Positions 1-9,180 of a stretch of 64,000 nt of DNA are shown here, one piece after another. Every line of letters begins with the position of its first letter. The first letter of the stretch is position 1. Origin of the DNA: Pseudomonadota bacterium (GTDB taxonomy: Bacteria > Pseudomonadota > Gammaproteobacteria > Burkholderiales > Burkholderiaceae_B); NCBI GenBank assembly GCA_023425645.1, contig JAFACG010000043.1, forward strand, positions 34,787-98,786, read 5' to 3'. The notes below the pieces were generated by a model. The model saw only the letters and a list, made by a program, of their open reading frames with translations. It had not been told where the DNA came from and did not search any database. Made by a program: the position numbers and the translations under genes.

Positions 1-451
1 GGCGGCGCAGCTCGGGTTCGGTGGGCATGTCCGCGCGCAGGGCGCCGAAATTCTTGCGCACCACGTCCAGCTTGTCGACGGCATTGCGCACCGCCGCCTG
101 GGCGTTGTTCAAGATGCCTTCGTCGTTCTCGATCTCGGCTTCCTGATAGTAACGGGCGGCCGTCATCAAGGTCATGCGCGCCTGCAGCATGTCGTTGCTC
201 AGCTCGAGCACTTGCTCGGCGCGGTTATTCTGTTTGCTCAAGGTCCGCAGAGAGTCCCCGTTCTGCTGCAGATAATAGGCCGACAGGCCGCCCACCAGCA
301 CGATGAGCAGCATGAAGATGCTCATCCCCAACATCAGCAAGGTGCTGATCTTGAACCCGGTAGGGCCGGTGCTGCGTGCGCGGAATTCTTTCCTGGTAGC
401 GCGTTTCGATTGCCGAGACGCAGAACTGCTTTTTTTCTGAATACCCAACAT
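1..451 (-). CDS. Methyl-accepting chemotaxis protein, N-terminal part (cut by window edge)
   Basis: The minus strand reads from ATG at 451 down to base 1 without a stop, giving about 150 residues of a larger protein. A basic tail of about 33 residues, rich in Ser/Arg/Lys, precedes a single hydrophobic segment at about residues 36-58. After it comes an amphipathic helical region (NNRAEQVLELSNDMLQAR, then AARYYQEAE) typical of the four-helix-bundle ligand domain of Tar/Tsr receptors. HAMP and signalling domains would lie beyond the window. The cytoplasmic basic tail is longer than the few residues usual in Tar/Tsr. The gene follows the lipoprotein gene by 20 bases and is probably co-transcribed. 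The receptor assignment rests on helix pattern and context, because the diagnostic signalling hairpin is not in view. Confidence 0.75.
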   Translation of the reverse strand, partial: MLGIQKKSSSASRQSKRATRKEFRARSTGPTGFKISTLLMLGMSIFMLLIVLVGGLSAYYLQQNGDSLRTLSKQNNRAEQVLELSNDMLQARMTLMTAARYYQEAEIENDEGILNNAQAAVRNAVDKLDVVRKNFGALRADMPTEPELRR

Positions 452-471
452 GGATAGACCCAATTGATAGA

Positions 472-909
472 CTATTGGCTGACAGGCAGGATTGTGATCA
501 TGTCCGAATCCGGAGATTCGATAGTTATGGAGCCGGTCGGCCTGGTGGGAGCTTGTTCGCGATACGTACGCGGGATGTTGTTGCGCTTGACCACCTGCTG
601 GAAGCGTCCGGCTGCGTCAAACGTCAGCCAGAGCTCCTGCCGGAAGTAAAGCGCATCGGTCGCCACAGTGGCGCCGTGGAGCCAGACGGCCAGCTCACTG
701 CCGTCCAGCTGCCGGTACACCTGATGAGGAGGGGCGTGAAGCAGGACCTCGGCCTGGGCGCGTGTGGTCTGGCCGGGAATCATGTGATTCAGCCCCGCGG
801 CCTCGAAAGAATTGCCTTGCGTAGCGCAGGCCGCCAGCGCCGTCAATGCCAGGCCGGCGGCCGCCTTGCGGACCTGTCCGGCCAGAGCGGCCAGTCGGGT
901 CCGGAACAT
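472..909 (-). CDS. Small lipoprotein, SmpA/BamE-like fold
   Basis: A 145-residue protein with a lipoprotein signal: a basic start, a hydrophobic stretch, and a lipobox L25-A-A-C28 directly followed by Ala, so probable outer-membrane sorting. The mature part carries a G-Q-T-x-A-x-A-E-x-L-L-H-A-P-P pattern (about residues 46-61) followed by short beta strands, which recalls the SmpA/OmlA/BamE domain. Its ATG overlaps the stop of the upstream receptor gene by one base (TGATG), so the two are translationally coupled. Why a BamE-like lipoprotein sits between two chemoreceptor genes is unknown. It could be a periplasmic partner of a receptor or simply a passenger. The lipoprotein call is firm; the fold call is tentative. 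Confidence 0.7.
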   Translation of the reverse strand: MFRTRLAALAGQVRKAAAGLALTALAACATQGNSFEAAGLNHMIPGQTTRAQAEVLLHAPPHQVYRQLDGSELAVWLHGATVATDALYFRQELWLTFDAAGRFQQVVKRNNIPRTYREQAPTRPTGSITIESPDSDMITILPVSQ

Positions 910-2339
910 CAGAACTCCTCCCAGTCGTCGTCCGAAGACGCACTGGCCTTGCCGCTCAGGTCCGGGCGACGCAGGCGCTGGCTGTCATCACGGGGCGCGG
1001 CGGGCGTCTTGGCGGCCGGCGCTGCAGAGGCTGCTGCCGGAGCGGCCAAGCCCTTGGCGGCGACGGCTGGCTTGGCGGCCGCCGTCTTGCCGGGCAGGGC
1101 CGAACCCGGACGGGCCTCGCGGCCGGCCGCGCCGGAAACAGCGCGGCGATTGGCCACGCGACGGGCGTTGACATCGATGACTTCGGTGCCGGGCACGCGG
1201 AACGAGGCAATGGCTTCGTTGACCTGATTGACCTGCTCGCTCAGGCCGGCCGAGGCCAGCGCCGCCTGCTCTACCAGACGCGCGTTGTACTGGGTGGTGT
1301 CTTCCATTTGCGAGACGGCGCGATTGACCTGGTCGATCCCCGAGGATTGCTCGATGGTCGCCGCGGTGATCTCTCCCATGATGTCCGTGACCCGGCGCAC
1401 GGAATCGACGATTTCCTGCATGGTCGACCCGGCGCGCTCCACCTGGGAAGAGCCTTCGGTGACTTTGCGCACGGAATCCTCGATCAGCCCGGTGATCTCG
1501 CGGGCGGCCTGGGCGCTGCGTTGCGCCAGGGCCCGGACCTCGGCGGCCACCACGGCGAATCCCTTGCCCTGTTCGCCGGCGCGGGCGGCTTCCACGGCCG
1601 CGTTCAAGGCCAGGATGTTGGTCTGGAAGGCAATGCTGTCGATCACGCCGACAATGTCGGAGATCTTGTTCGAACTGGCCGAAATGCCCTGCATCGTCGC
1701 AACCACCTCATTGACGGCGCTGCCGCCGCGATGGGCCACGTCCGAGGCCGTGGCGGCCAGTTGGTTGGCCTGCTGGGCGTTGTCGGCATTCTGGCGCACG
1801 GTGCCGGCCAGCTGCTCCATGCTGGCAGCGGTCTGCTGCAAGGAGGCGGCCTGCTCTTCCGTGCGGCTGCTGATGTTGTTGTTGCCCTGGGCGATTTCCT
1901 GGGAGCCGGCCTGGATTTCCTCGAGCCCGTTGCGGATCACCGTCATGGTCTTGACCAGCGACTCCTGCATGCGGCGCAGCGAAGCGAACAGCTCGCCGAT
2001 CTCGTTCTCGGTCAGCACATTGATGCGCTGGGTCAGGTCGCCCTTGGCGATGGCATCGAAGTACGTGGCGAAGTCGCCCAGCGGGCGCACCACGCGGCGC
2101 AGGAAATACGCCAGGGTGGCCAGGCTGGCCAGAATGGCCAGGACCAGCAGGACGCCATACGCGCCAGTGACCAGGCCTTGATGCTCCTGAAGCATCCGCA
2201 GCACGTCGCCGTTGGAACCCTGGTCCAGCAGTGCGTGGTAGTAATACAGAGCGGAGCCCGCCGATGCCAGCGTCAAGGCCATCAGAATAACAACGAAGAA
2301 GGTCATGCCGACCTTGAGGCTTATATTCTTGAAGAGCAT
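909..2339 (-). CDS. Methyl-accepting chemotaxis protein with minimal periplasmic loop
   Basis: A 476-residue receptor. Two membrane helices (about 11-34 and 58-81) are separated by only about 23 residues, so there is no room for the usual ligand-binding bundle of about 150 residues. A HAMP domain (about 82-135) and a complete Tsr-like signalling domain (about 140-390) follow. The hairpin tip core [20 protein letters not shown] is conserved, and methylation helices are recognisable ([20 protein letters not shown]). A Pro/Ala-rich linker leads to the terminal pentapeptide DWEEF, matching the xWxxF tether that binds CheR/CheB in enteric high-abundance receptors. It probably senses through membrane or cytoplasmic state rather than a periplasmic ligand. 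It follows flgL by 63 bases. Confidence 0.95.
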   Translation of the reverse strand: MLFKNISLKVGMTFFVVILMALTLASAGSALYYYHALLDQGSNGDVLRMLQEHQGLVTGAYGVLLVLAILASLATLAYFLRRVVRPLGDFATYFDAIAKGDLTQRINVLTENEIGELFASLRRMQESLVKTMTVIRNGLEEIQAGSQEIAQGNNNISSRTEEQAASLQQTAASMEQLAGTVRQNADNAQQANQLAATASDVAHRGGSAVNEVVATMQGISASSNKISDIVGVIDSIAFQTNILALNAAVEAARAGEQGKGFAVVAAEVRALAQRSAQAAREITGLIEDSVRKVTEGSSQVERAGSTMQEIVDSVRRVTDIMGEITAATIEQSSGIDQVNRAVSQMEDTTQYNARLVEQAALASAGLSEQVNQVNEAIASFRVPGTEVIDVNARRVANRRAVSGAAGREARPGSALPGKTAAAKPAVAAKGLAAPAAASAAPAAKTPAAPRDDSQRLRRPDLSGKASASSDDDWEEF

Positions 2340-2402
2340 AGAAAAATCCCGCAGGTGATTCCTGGCTGCTGGTTGATAGAAAAGTCAGCCCGACTCGGGG
2401 CG

Positions 2403-3653
2403 TCAGCCCTTGCTGTTGATGCTGAACAGGTTGGTGCTCTGGATCTTGCGAAAAGCCAGTGCGGCGGCCTCCAGGGCGGATTTGCGCAGTTCCAGTTGCG
2501 TCGTTGCCTGGTAGTAGTCCAGGTCTTCCAGACGCGACAGCTCCTGCTTGTAATTGATGGTACGCAGGGCGCCATTGGCCGATAGTGCGTCGATCTCGTT
2601 CAGGCGCGTGCCCACAGACGAGCGCACGGTCAGGACGTTGTCGTAGTTTTCCGAAATACGCTGGATGGCGGAGTTCATGGTGTTGCGAAGCTTGGCCTGG
2701 GCAACGGCATCATCACCCGTTGGATCCTTCAGAGCCGTCACCACCGACTGCAGGGTGTTGAACAGGTTCATCTGAGGTTCATTGTCCTTGACGGCCTTGA
2801 TCGTGAATGAATCCCCGTTCGACGGCGTACCCCCGATCTGGAAGCTGACTCCGCCCGGCAAGGTAATACGCTGCGGCTTATCAGTCGGTGTCCACGCTGC
2901 ATCCACAACGACATCTTCAAAGGTTCCGTCCGGTAATTGTCCCACCACTGTGTAGCTGGCCTCGGACGTCGCCTCATCAACGCTGAACGTGAGGCTGTAA
3001 GACAGATGCGCTCCGGGAGCGGTCGAGCTGCCGTCCGGCCCGCTGATGACGGCCGTGCCTTTGTTGTTTTCGCCTGCCGCCGTGGTGTAGGCGGTCGAAC
3101 CCGGATTGGCCCTCATGAAAATGGCCTTGCCGTTGTCGGCGGAATCCAGTTGGCGGGTCTGCTCGACCTGCACATGGCGAGCCTGCGTGTCCCCAACATA
3201 CTGGTACGAATCCGTAAAGGGCTGTGTAGTGCCTTTGGAACCCGAAAACAGGTACTGGCCGGAGCCGTCCTTGCTGTTGGCGTAGCCCAGCAAGGTATCC
3301 ATGGCGCTTTCCAGGACGGTCGCCAGCGTGCTGCGGTCCGCGTCCGACAACGTGCCATTGGCCGCCTCCACGAGCCGTGTCTGCACGTCTTGCAATTGCA
3401 GGGTGATGGAATTGAGAATGGTTTCCTCTTCACCCAGAGCGCGTTTGGCGACTTCACGGTTTTCGCCGTAGCGCGCATTCATGGCCTGGGCCTGGGCCAG
3501 GTTGATGGTCTGTGCGGCGGCCAGGGGATCGTCGGACGGGTTGACCATGCGCTGGCCCGAGCCGATCTGCTGAAAGATACGCACCAGGTCGGACTGCTGC
3601 TGATTGATGGAGTTCAGGCCTGTCCGGAAAAAAAGGGAAGAGCTAATACGCAT
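2403..3653 (-). CDS. flgL: Flagellar hook-associated protein 3 (HAP3)
   Basis: A 416-residue protein beginning MRISSSLFFRTGLNSINQQQ, the typical FlgL N-terminal D0/D1 helix related to flagellin, and closing with the matching C-terminal helix (LELRKSALEAAALAFRKIQ). FlgL forms the junction between hook and filament with FlgK. The central part (about residues 170-300) is beta-rich and variable, and its codons are visibly more AT-rich than the ends. It lies 35 bases after flgK on the same strand, so it should be read from the sigma-28 promoter ahead of flgK. Length is longer than enteric FlgL (about 317 residues), with the extra in the surface-exposed domain. Confidence 0.97.
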   Translation of the reverse strand: MRISSSLFFRTGLNSINQQQSDLVRIFQQIGSGQRMVNPSDDPLAAAQTINLAQAQAMNARYGENREVAKRALGEEETILNSITLQLQDVQTRLVEAANGTLSDADRSTLATVLESAMDTLLGYANSKDGSGQYLFSGSKGTTQPFTDSYQYVGDTQARHVQVEQTRQLDSADNGKAIFMRANPGSTAYTTAAGENNKGTAVISGPDGSSTAPGAHLSYSLTFSVDEATSEASYTVVGQLPDGTFEDVVVDAAWTPTDKPQRITLPGGVSFQIGGTPSNGDSFTIKAVKDNEPQMNLFNTLQSVVTALKDPTGDDAVAQAKLRNTMNSAIQRISENYDNVLTVRSSVGTRLNEIDALSANGALRTINYKQELSRLEDLDYYQATTQLELRKSALEAAALAFRKIQSTNLFSINSKG

Positions 3654-3688
3654 GGCAATTATCCACGTTCAAGGCGAAAGAACCGCAA

Positions 3689-5419
3689 TCAGGTACGGAG
3701 GTTCAAAAGGGTGTCGAACAGCTGCGAGCTGATGTCGATCAGGCGCGAGGCGGCGCGATACTGCTCCTGGTAGCGCTCCAGCATGATGTACTCCTCGTCC
3801 ATGTTGACGCCGGACAAGGCCTGCTGTGCCGCGTAGTTTTGCTCGATCAGCTTGGCCTGGGCCTTGGCGGCCGTGCCGTTCTGCTGGGTCTGAACCGCAA
3901 TGCGGTTGACGATCTGCCCAAAGGCGTCATTCAGGCTCAAGGAACCGTTGCCCAGCACCTTCTCATTGCGCAAGGCGCCCAGCTTCTGGGCGATCTCGCC
4001 ATTGGCCGTGCCCAGCGGATTGCCATCTTCATCCTTGCCGGCGGCCGCGATATCTTGAGGATTCTTGATATTGACGGACAGGCTGGTGCCGCCCAGCGCG
4101 GTGGGCTGGATGAGCCAGCTGTCTCCGTCGGCCGACTGGCCGGCCAGGGAGGAGACATCGATCTCCATCCCGTCAACTTTGGTGACGCCGCCATTGGTGT
4201 TGGCGTCGTTCAGAGGGCTGACGGCGTTGGTGGTCAGGTTGCGCAACTGGAACTGGCCATTGATGCGCTCAAGTCGATAGCTCTGGCCGGTCAGCTGATC
4301 CACTGGTTGCGTGTACCCTTTGCTGGGGTCGGCCGGATCGACTTGTTCCTTGTAGAAGGAAACCGCAGGCACGGAGCTGGAGGTGCTGTTGCGACCGTTG
4401 GCCGTGACTTTGGGGCCGCTGACGCTGAAGAAATCCCCGCCCTGTTCGCCCTTCAGATCATAGCCCTGGCGATGCAAGTCATTCACCGAATGCGCCAGCC
4501 CCACGGCCAGGCGGCCCAGGCTGTTGATGGCCGGTTCCAGGCTTTCCGCACGGAACTGGAGCAAGCCGCCCAGCGTGCCCCCCTTCAGGGCGCCATCGCG
4601 GAATTCGCTGATGACGGGCTTGCCGTTGTCATCCAGGGAGGATGTGAAGCCGACCACCACACGCTCCGGGTTCTCTGCCGAGCGCACGGCGTGCAGCGGA
4701 TACACTTTGTCCGCGCCCAGCAGGAGCTGGCCGCCCACCGTGGTGACGCTGATGCGGCCGTTCTGTTCGACAGTGCGCACGTCCACCAGCTGGCTCAATT
4801 CGGACACCAGCTGTTCACGCTGGTCCAGCAGGTCGTTGGGTTCGTGGAAGGGATTGGTGCCCTTGGCCGTGACGATCTGTTGATTGACGTCGTTGATGCG
4901 TTCCAGATAGCTGTTGATCTGGGTGACCGTGGTGTCGAGCTGCGTATTGATGTTCTCGCTGACGCGGTTCATGTAGGCCGTGGCGTCGTTGATCTGCGTG
5001 GCCAGGCTTTCGGCGCGGCCCAGCAGCTCCTGGCGGGCGGACGAATCGGCCGGCTTGGAGGCCAGCGCCTCCAGTCCGTCGAAGAATTTCTGCAGGGCCG
5101 GACTGATGCCCACGGTACGGTCGGAAAACAGGTTGTCCAGCTGGCTGATCTCGTTGCCATAGCTGACCAGGGCCGCGCCTGCCGTCTGCGAGCGCACCAG
5201 TTGCTGGTACAGGAAGTTGTCGTAGGAGCGCTGCACCGTGACGGCCTGCACGCCCCGCCCATAGAATCCGCTGCCGGTGCCTACCGATCCAGCGGTCTGC
5301 GACAGCACGGACTGGCGGTTATATCCGACGGTATCGGCATTGTTCAGATTGTGGCCCGCGACTTGCAGGCGCTTCTGCGCGGCGAACAAGCCCGAAAGAC
5401 CCAGATTGGCGAGATTCAT
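3689..5419 (-). CDS. flgK: Flagellar hook-associated protein 1 (HAP1)
   Basis: A 576-residue protein starting MNLANLGLSGLFAAQKRLQV, the conserved FlgK N-terminus carrying the rod/hook family signature (HNLNNADTVGYNRQ). The C-terminus has the paired helix (GVNMDEEYIMLERYQEQYRAASRLIDISSQ). It caps the distal hook and joins it to FlgL. I chose ATG 5419 because AAAGGA lies about 8 bases upstream and it matches the family start. The frame is open further upstream but that part overlaps flgJ and looks non-coding. A sigma-28 promoter lies 65-91 bases upstream, consistent with late expression. The middle domain is variable, as usual. Confidence 0.97.
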   Translation of the reverse strand: MNLANLGLSGLFAAQKRLQVAGHNLNNADTVGYNRQSVLSQTAGSVGTGSGFYGRGVQAVTVQRSYDNFLYQQLVRSQTAGAALVSYGNEISQLDNLFSDRTVGISPALQKFFDGLEALASKPADSSARQELLGRAESLATQINDATAYMNRVSENINTQLDTTVTQINSYLERINDVNQQIVTAKGTNPFHEPNDLLDQREQLVSELSQLVDVRTVEQNGRISVTTVGGQLLLGADKVYPLHAVRSAENPERVVVGFTSSLDDNGKPVISEFRDGALKGGTLGGLLQFRAESLEPAINSLGRLAVGLAHSVNDLHRQGYDLKGEQGGDFFSVSGPKVTANGRNSTSSSVPAVSFYKEQVDPADPSKGYTQPVDQLTGQSYRLERINGQFQLRNLTTNAVSPLNDANTNGGVTKVDGMEIDVSSLAGQSADGDSWLIQPTALGGTSLSVNIKNPQDIAAAGKDEDGNPLGTANGEIAQKLGALRNEKVLGNGSLSLNDAFGQIVNRIAVQTQQNGTAAKAQAKLIEQNYAAQQALSGVNMDEEYIMLERYQEQYRAASRLIDISSQLFDTLLNLRT

Positions 5420-5483
5420 GCTAAATCCTTTATGTCCTGCCCGGCTTGTAACGCCCTGGGCGAAGAATGAACATTCTGTTGCT

Positions 5484-5510
5484 TTTACGGCGGCAAACGC
5501 CCAAGCTTTA
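5484..5510 (-). promoter_or_regulatory. Sigma-28 (FliA) promoter of flgKL
   Basis: On the minus strand TAAAGCTT (5510-5503) is followed after exactly 11 bases by GCCGTAAA (5491-5484). The enteric FliA consensus is TAAAGTTT-N11-GCCGATAA, so the match is close in both boxes and exact in spacing. It sits in the 106-base gap between flgJ and flgK, correctly oriented, and would make flgK-flgL a class 3 unit in addition to readthrough from flgB. Confidence 0.8.
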
Positions 5511-5525
5511 GTCCGAAATCGGGAC

Positions 5526-6491
5526 TTAACGCGTTCCTGCATCGAAATACGACATGATCGCGATCAGCTTCTGCGCATAGGACGGATCCGTGGCATAGCC
5601 GGCGTCCTGGATGCGCTGCGCGGCCTCCTCCGCGGTGGCGGCCTGTTTCACCGCCTCGTAGCGCTTGCTGCTGCCGATCAGGCGCGCGTAATCGGAAAAC
5701 GATTCCGCGTAGGAGTCGTAGGCGCGGAAAGGCTGTTTGACCTTGCGGGCCACGCCGTTCTCGAATTCAGTGGTCATCACTTCCACCACTTTCCCTTTCC
5801 AGCCGGGCGTGGCCTTGATGCCGAACAGGTTGTGGCTGGTGCTGCCGTCGGGATGCAGGATTTCCTTCTTGCCCCAGCCCGACTCGAGCGCCGCCTGGCT
5901 GAGGATCAGCTTGGCGGGCACGCCGCTGTCCTCAGCGGCGATCTTGGCGGCGGAGTTCATGCGGTCCACGAACTGGCGGATATGCTCGGGTGCGCCTCTG
6001 ATGGAAGAATAGACTCGCTCCACCGTGCTGTTGCGGGTGAGCTTGGCGATCAGGGCGGAAATGGACGAAGCGTCCACCGGGCGCTCATCGGGCATGCGCG
6101 AGCGCAGGCCTGCCACCCGCGAGCGGGCCGCTTCAGGCTGGGACGCTTCCGGGCCGGCAGGCCCGGAAGCCTGGCCGCGCATCTGGGCCAGCAGCGCCTG
6201 AGCCAGGCCAATGCCGGGATTGGACAGCTGCAGGGCCAGCTGCTCGTCGCCCATGCTCTGCGCCATGCGTACGGCCTGCGTATCGAACAGCCCGCCTTCC
6301 GGATTGGCCGCCCGCGCCTGCTTCAGGATGTTCTGGATAAACAAGGCTTCGAACTGGCGCGCCACCTGCATTTGCGTGGCCTCGTCCTGGCCGTCCTGGC
6401 CGGCGTTGCGACGCAGTTGCGCCAGCTGCTGAGAGTCGAAGATGGACACCTGTCCCCCGGCGCCGGGACGCGGGAAATACTGCACGCTCAT
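5526..6491 (-). CDS. flgJ: Rod-capping peptidoglycan hydrolase FlgJ
   Basis: A 321-residue dual-domain protein. The N-terminal rod-cap domain (about residues 38-105; QFEALFIQNILKQAR) chaperones rod assembly in the periplasm. The C-terminal glycoside hydrolase family 73 domain (about 165-320; LILSQAALESGWGKKEI, with the conserved acidic residue in LESGWG, and HNLFGIKA) opens the peptidoglycan for the rod. A Pro/Ala/Gln-rich linker joins them. The dual form is typical of beta- and gammaproteobacteria. Its ATG overlaps the flgI stop by one base (TGATG), so translation is coupled. Confidence 0.96.
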   Translation of the reverse strand: MSVQYFPRPGAGGQVSIFDSQQLAQLRRNAGQDGQDEATQMQVARQFEALFIQNILKQARAANPEGGLFDTQAVRMAQSMGDEQLALQLSNPGIGLAQALLAQMRGQASGPAGPEASQPEAARSRVAGLRSRMPDERPVDASSISALIAKLTRNSTVERVYSSIRGAPEHIRQFVDRMNSAAKIAAEDSGVPAKLILSQAALESGWGKKEILHPDGSTSHNLFGIKATPGWKGKVVEVMTTEFENGVARKVKQPFRAYDSYAESFSDYARLIGSSKRYEAVKQAATAEEAAQRIQDAGYATDPSYAQKLIAIMSYFDAGTR

Positions 6492-7633
6492 CAGATGATC
6501 TCCAGGTCGGCGCGCAAGGCGCCGGCGCTCTTGAGGTTCTGCAGGATGGACAGCAGGTCCTGCGGGGTGGCGCCCAGGGCATTGAGGGCCCGCACCACAT
6601 CGGCCAGATTGGCGCTGGTGCGCACGCGCTGCAGGGAGCCGCCCTGGCTGCGCATCTCGATCTGGGTGCTCTCGGACACCACGGTCTGGCCGCCGCCGAA
6701 CGGCGTGTCGGGTTGGCTGACCTGGGGCTGGCGGCTGATGACCACAGACAGATTGCCGTAGGCGATGGCCGCCTCGTCGATGGTGACGCTGCGGTTCATG
6801 ACCACCGAACCGGTGCGGGCATTGATGACCACGCGGGCGCGCGCCGGCGGCAGGTTCACCTGCAGGTTTTCGATCTGCGACAGGAAGGCTGTCTGGGCCT
6901 GCGGATCCAGCGGACCGCGCACCTGGATGAGACGCCCGTCCAGTGCGGTCGCCGTGGCGGGTCCGAAATGCTTGTTCAACGCCGCCACCACGTTCTGGGC
7001 CGTCCCGAAGTCGGAGGTGTTCATTTCGAGATTGATCATGCCATCGCGCGCATAGGTCGTAGGCACGCTCTGCTCCACCGTGGCGCCGCCGGGAATGGTC
7101 CCGCCGTTGAGCTGGTTCACCTGCACGCTAGAACCGCCGGCCTCCGCGCCCGCGCCGCCGACTAGCAGATTGCCTTGTGCGATGGCGTAGACCTGGCCGT
7201 TGGCGCCCTTGAGCGGCGTCATCAGCAAGGTGCCGCCGCGCAGGCTCTTGGCGTTGCCCATAGAGGACACCACCACGTCCAGCGCCTGGCCCGGACGGGC
7301 GAAGGCCGGCAGGCGCGCCGTGACGATGACCGCGGCCACGTTCTTGAGCTGCATGTTGCTGCCCTGGGGAATCGTCACGCCCAGCTGGGACAGCATATTG
7401 GTCAGGCTTTGCTGCGTAAAAGGCGCCTGGCGCACCTGGTCCCCGCTGCCGTCCAGGCCCACGACCAGGCCGTAGCCGATCAGCGGATTCTCGCGCACGC
7501 CCTGGATGGACGCCAGGTCCTTGATGCGCTCAGCCTGGCTGGCCGGGGCCAGCAGCAGGCCCAGCCCCAGCAGGCCGGCGCGCAGCAGTCGGGCCAAGGA
7601 AGCGAAACGGATACGACGAAGAGAGGACACCAT
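6491..7633 (-). CDS. flgI: Flagellar P-ring protein FlgI
   Basis: A 380-residue secreted protein. A Sec signal peptide (about residues 1-34, ending PASQA) precedes the mature start [21 protein letters not shown], the hallmark of FlgI, followed by GLDGSGD. The rest matches the P-ring protein throughout ([19 protein letters not shown], then [15 protein letters not shown]). It assembles around the rod in the peptidoglycan layer with help from FlgA. The gene lies between flgH and flgJ in the expected order. Confidence 0.97.
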   Translation of the reverse strand: MVSSLRRIRFASLARLLRAGLLGLGLLLAPASQAERIKDLASIQGVRENPLIGYGLVVGLDGSGDQVRQAPFTQQSLTNMLSQLGVTIPQGSNMQLKNVAAVIVTARLPAFARPGQALDVVVSSMGNAKSLRGGTLLMTPLKGANGQVYAIAQGNLLVGGAGAEAGGSSVQVNQLNGGTIPGGATVEQSVPTTYARDGMINLEMNTSDFGTAQNVVAALNKHFGPATATALDGRLIQVRGPLDPQAQTAFLSQIENLQVNLPPARARVVINARTGSVVMNRSVTIDEAAIAYGNLSVVISRQPQVSQPDTPFGGGQTVVSESTQIEMRSQGGSLQRVRTSANLADVVRALNALGATPQDLLSILQNLKSAGALRADLEII

Positions 7634-7646
7634 GGCTAGCCGCGGC

Positions 7647-8342
7647 TCAGAATGGGGAAATGTTCAGGAAAAAGCGCTGCAGCCAACCCATGGTCTGGAC
7701 CTCGTCCATGACGCCCTTGCTGCGGAACTCGATGCGGGCATCCGCCACCTGGGTGGAAGACACCGTATTGCTGCCCGTGATGGAGCGCGGATCGACCACG
7801 CCCGAGAAACGGATGTATTCGCTGCCGCGATTGATGGCGATCTGCTTCTCGCCCGCCACCTGCAGATTGCCGTTGGGCAGCACGCCCACGACCGTGGTGG
7901 TCAGCGTGCCGCTGAAGGTATTGTCGGCGCGGCTGGAGCCCTTGCCCTGCGCCTTGTTCGAGCCGGTGACCTCGAAGTTCTGCTTGGCGCCCACCTCGTT
8001 GGGCAGCACGGCCGGCGCCAGGGCGAAGTCCAGGCCGCCGCTGCCGCTGCGGTCCGTGTTCGTGGACACGTTCTTGGCGGCGTTGGTGCGCTCCTGGATC
8101 ACGATGGTGACAATGTCGCCCACGTTGCGCGGCCGGCGATCTTCGAACAGGGGATAGTTCCCATAGGCCGAAGGCTGGTAGATGGAACCATTGGCAATGG
8201 CCGCCGGCAAGGGCGCGGGCGGCGGCGCGGCCGTCAGCGGCCCGGTCACCACGGGCTCGGGCGGAATCAGCGCACAGCCCGACAGGCCCAGCACCAGGCA
8301 AACAGCAAAACGGCCAAACAAGGCTCTGCGCATCGTCGACAT
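7647..8342 (-). CDS. flgH: Flagellar L-ring lipoprotein FlgH
   Basis: A 231-residue outer-membrane lipoprotein with lipobox L20-S-G-C23. It carries family blocks [37 protein letters not shown] and [19 protein letters not shown]. It forms the L ring that lets the rod cross the outer membrane. Two in-frame ATGs, at 8342 and 8333, are both usable: GGAAAGGG lies immediately before the first and about 9 bases before the second, so the second may be the true start (228 residues). It follows flgG by 13 bases. Confidence 0.96.
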   Translation of the reverse strand: MSTMRRALFGRFAVCLVLGLSGCALIPPEPVVTGPLTAAPPPAPLPAAIANGSIYQPSAYGNYPLFEDRRPRNVGDIVTIVIQERTNAAKNVSTNTDRSGSGGLDFALAPAVLPNEVGAKQNFEVTGSNKAQGKGSSRADNTFSGTLTTTVVGVLPNGNLQVAGEKQIAINRGSEYIRFSGVVDPRSITGSNTVSSTQVADARIEFRSKGVMDEVQTMGWLQRFFLNISPF

Positions 8343-8355
8343 CCCTTTCCGAACC

Positions 8356-9141
8356 TTACAGCTGCGTCAGACGGGCCAGCATCTGGTCGGCCGTCGATAC
8401 GGCCTTGCTGTTGATTTCGTAGGCGCGCTGCGTGCTGATCATGTTGACCAGCTCTTCAGCCACATTGACGTTGGACGTTTCGTTGTACTCCTGCAGCACC
8501 AGTCCCGCGCCGTCCATGCCGGGCTGCAGGAAATTGGCGGGGCCCGAGGCATCGGTCTCGATGTACAGGTTCTCGCCCATGCTCTGCAGGCCGGTGGGGT
8601 TGATGAAGGTGCTCAGCTGCAATTGGCCCACCTCCACGCTGGCGCCGGCCGCGCCGGGCTGGGTGACGGAAACGGTGCCGTCGCGCGCGATCGTGATCTG
8701 CAGCGCGTTGTCGGGAATGTTGATGGGCGGCTGGATGGGATAGCCGCCGGCCGTCACCAACTGACCGTTCTGGTCCACCTGCAGGCTGCCGTCTCGGGTG
8801 TAGGCAAAGGTGCCGTCCGGCATCTCGACCTGCAGAAAGCCTCGGCCTTGAATGGCGATATCCATTTCATGCCCGGTGTTCTTCAGGTCGCCCTGAGAAT
8901 GGATGCGCTCGGTGGCCACGGTGCGCACGCCCGTACCGACCTGCAGGCCCGACGGCAGCTGATTGGCCGCGCCGACCTGGGCGCCGGGCTGGCGCAGGGT
9001 CTGATACATCAGGTCTTCGAACACGGCGCGCGCGCGCTTGAAGCCGGTTGTGTTGACGTTGGCCAGGTTGTTGGAGATGACGTCCATATTGGTCTGCTGC
9101 GCTTCCAGACCGGTCTTGGCAATCCACAGGGAGCGAATCAT
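8356..9141 (-). CDS. flgG: Distal rod protein FlgG
   Basis: A 261-residue axial protein starting [20 protein letters not shown], with the rod/hook motif [20 protein letters not shown] and the C-terminal [19 protein letters not shown] helix. FlgG forms the distal rod through the P and L rings. Length and both terminal helices match the family (about 260 residues). It sits between flgF and flgH in a continuous minus-strand operon. Confidence 0.97.
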   Translation of the reverse strand: MIRSLWIAKTGLEAQQTNMDVISNNLANVNTTGFKRARAVFEDLMYQTLRQPGAQVGAANQLPSGLQVGTGVRTVATERIHSQGDLKNTGHEMDIAIQGRGFLQVEMPDGTFAYTRDGSLQVDQNGQLVTAGGYPIQPPINIPDNALQITIARDGTVSVTQPGAAGASVEVGQLQLSTFINPTGLQSMGENLYIETDASGPANFLQPGMDGAGLVLQEYNETSNVNVAEELVNMISTQRAYEINSKAVSTADQMLARLTQL

Positions 9142-9180
9142 GAGTAATCCTTGCTGCTAGTTCCCAGCCGCGGGCAGGGT

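Noticed and set aside
846..2585. Long plus-strand open frame opposite the MCP and flgL
   Set aside because: It mirrors a highly conserved MCP on the other strand, has low-complexity Gly/Ala/Arg composition and no ribosome binding site. Long antisense frames are expected in GC-rich DNA.
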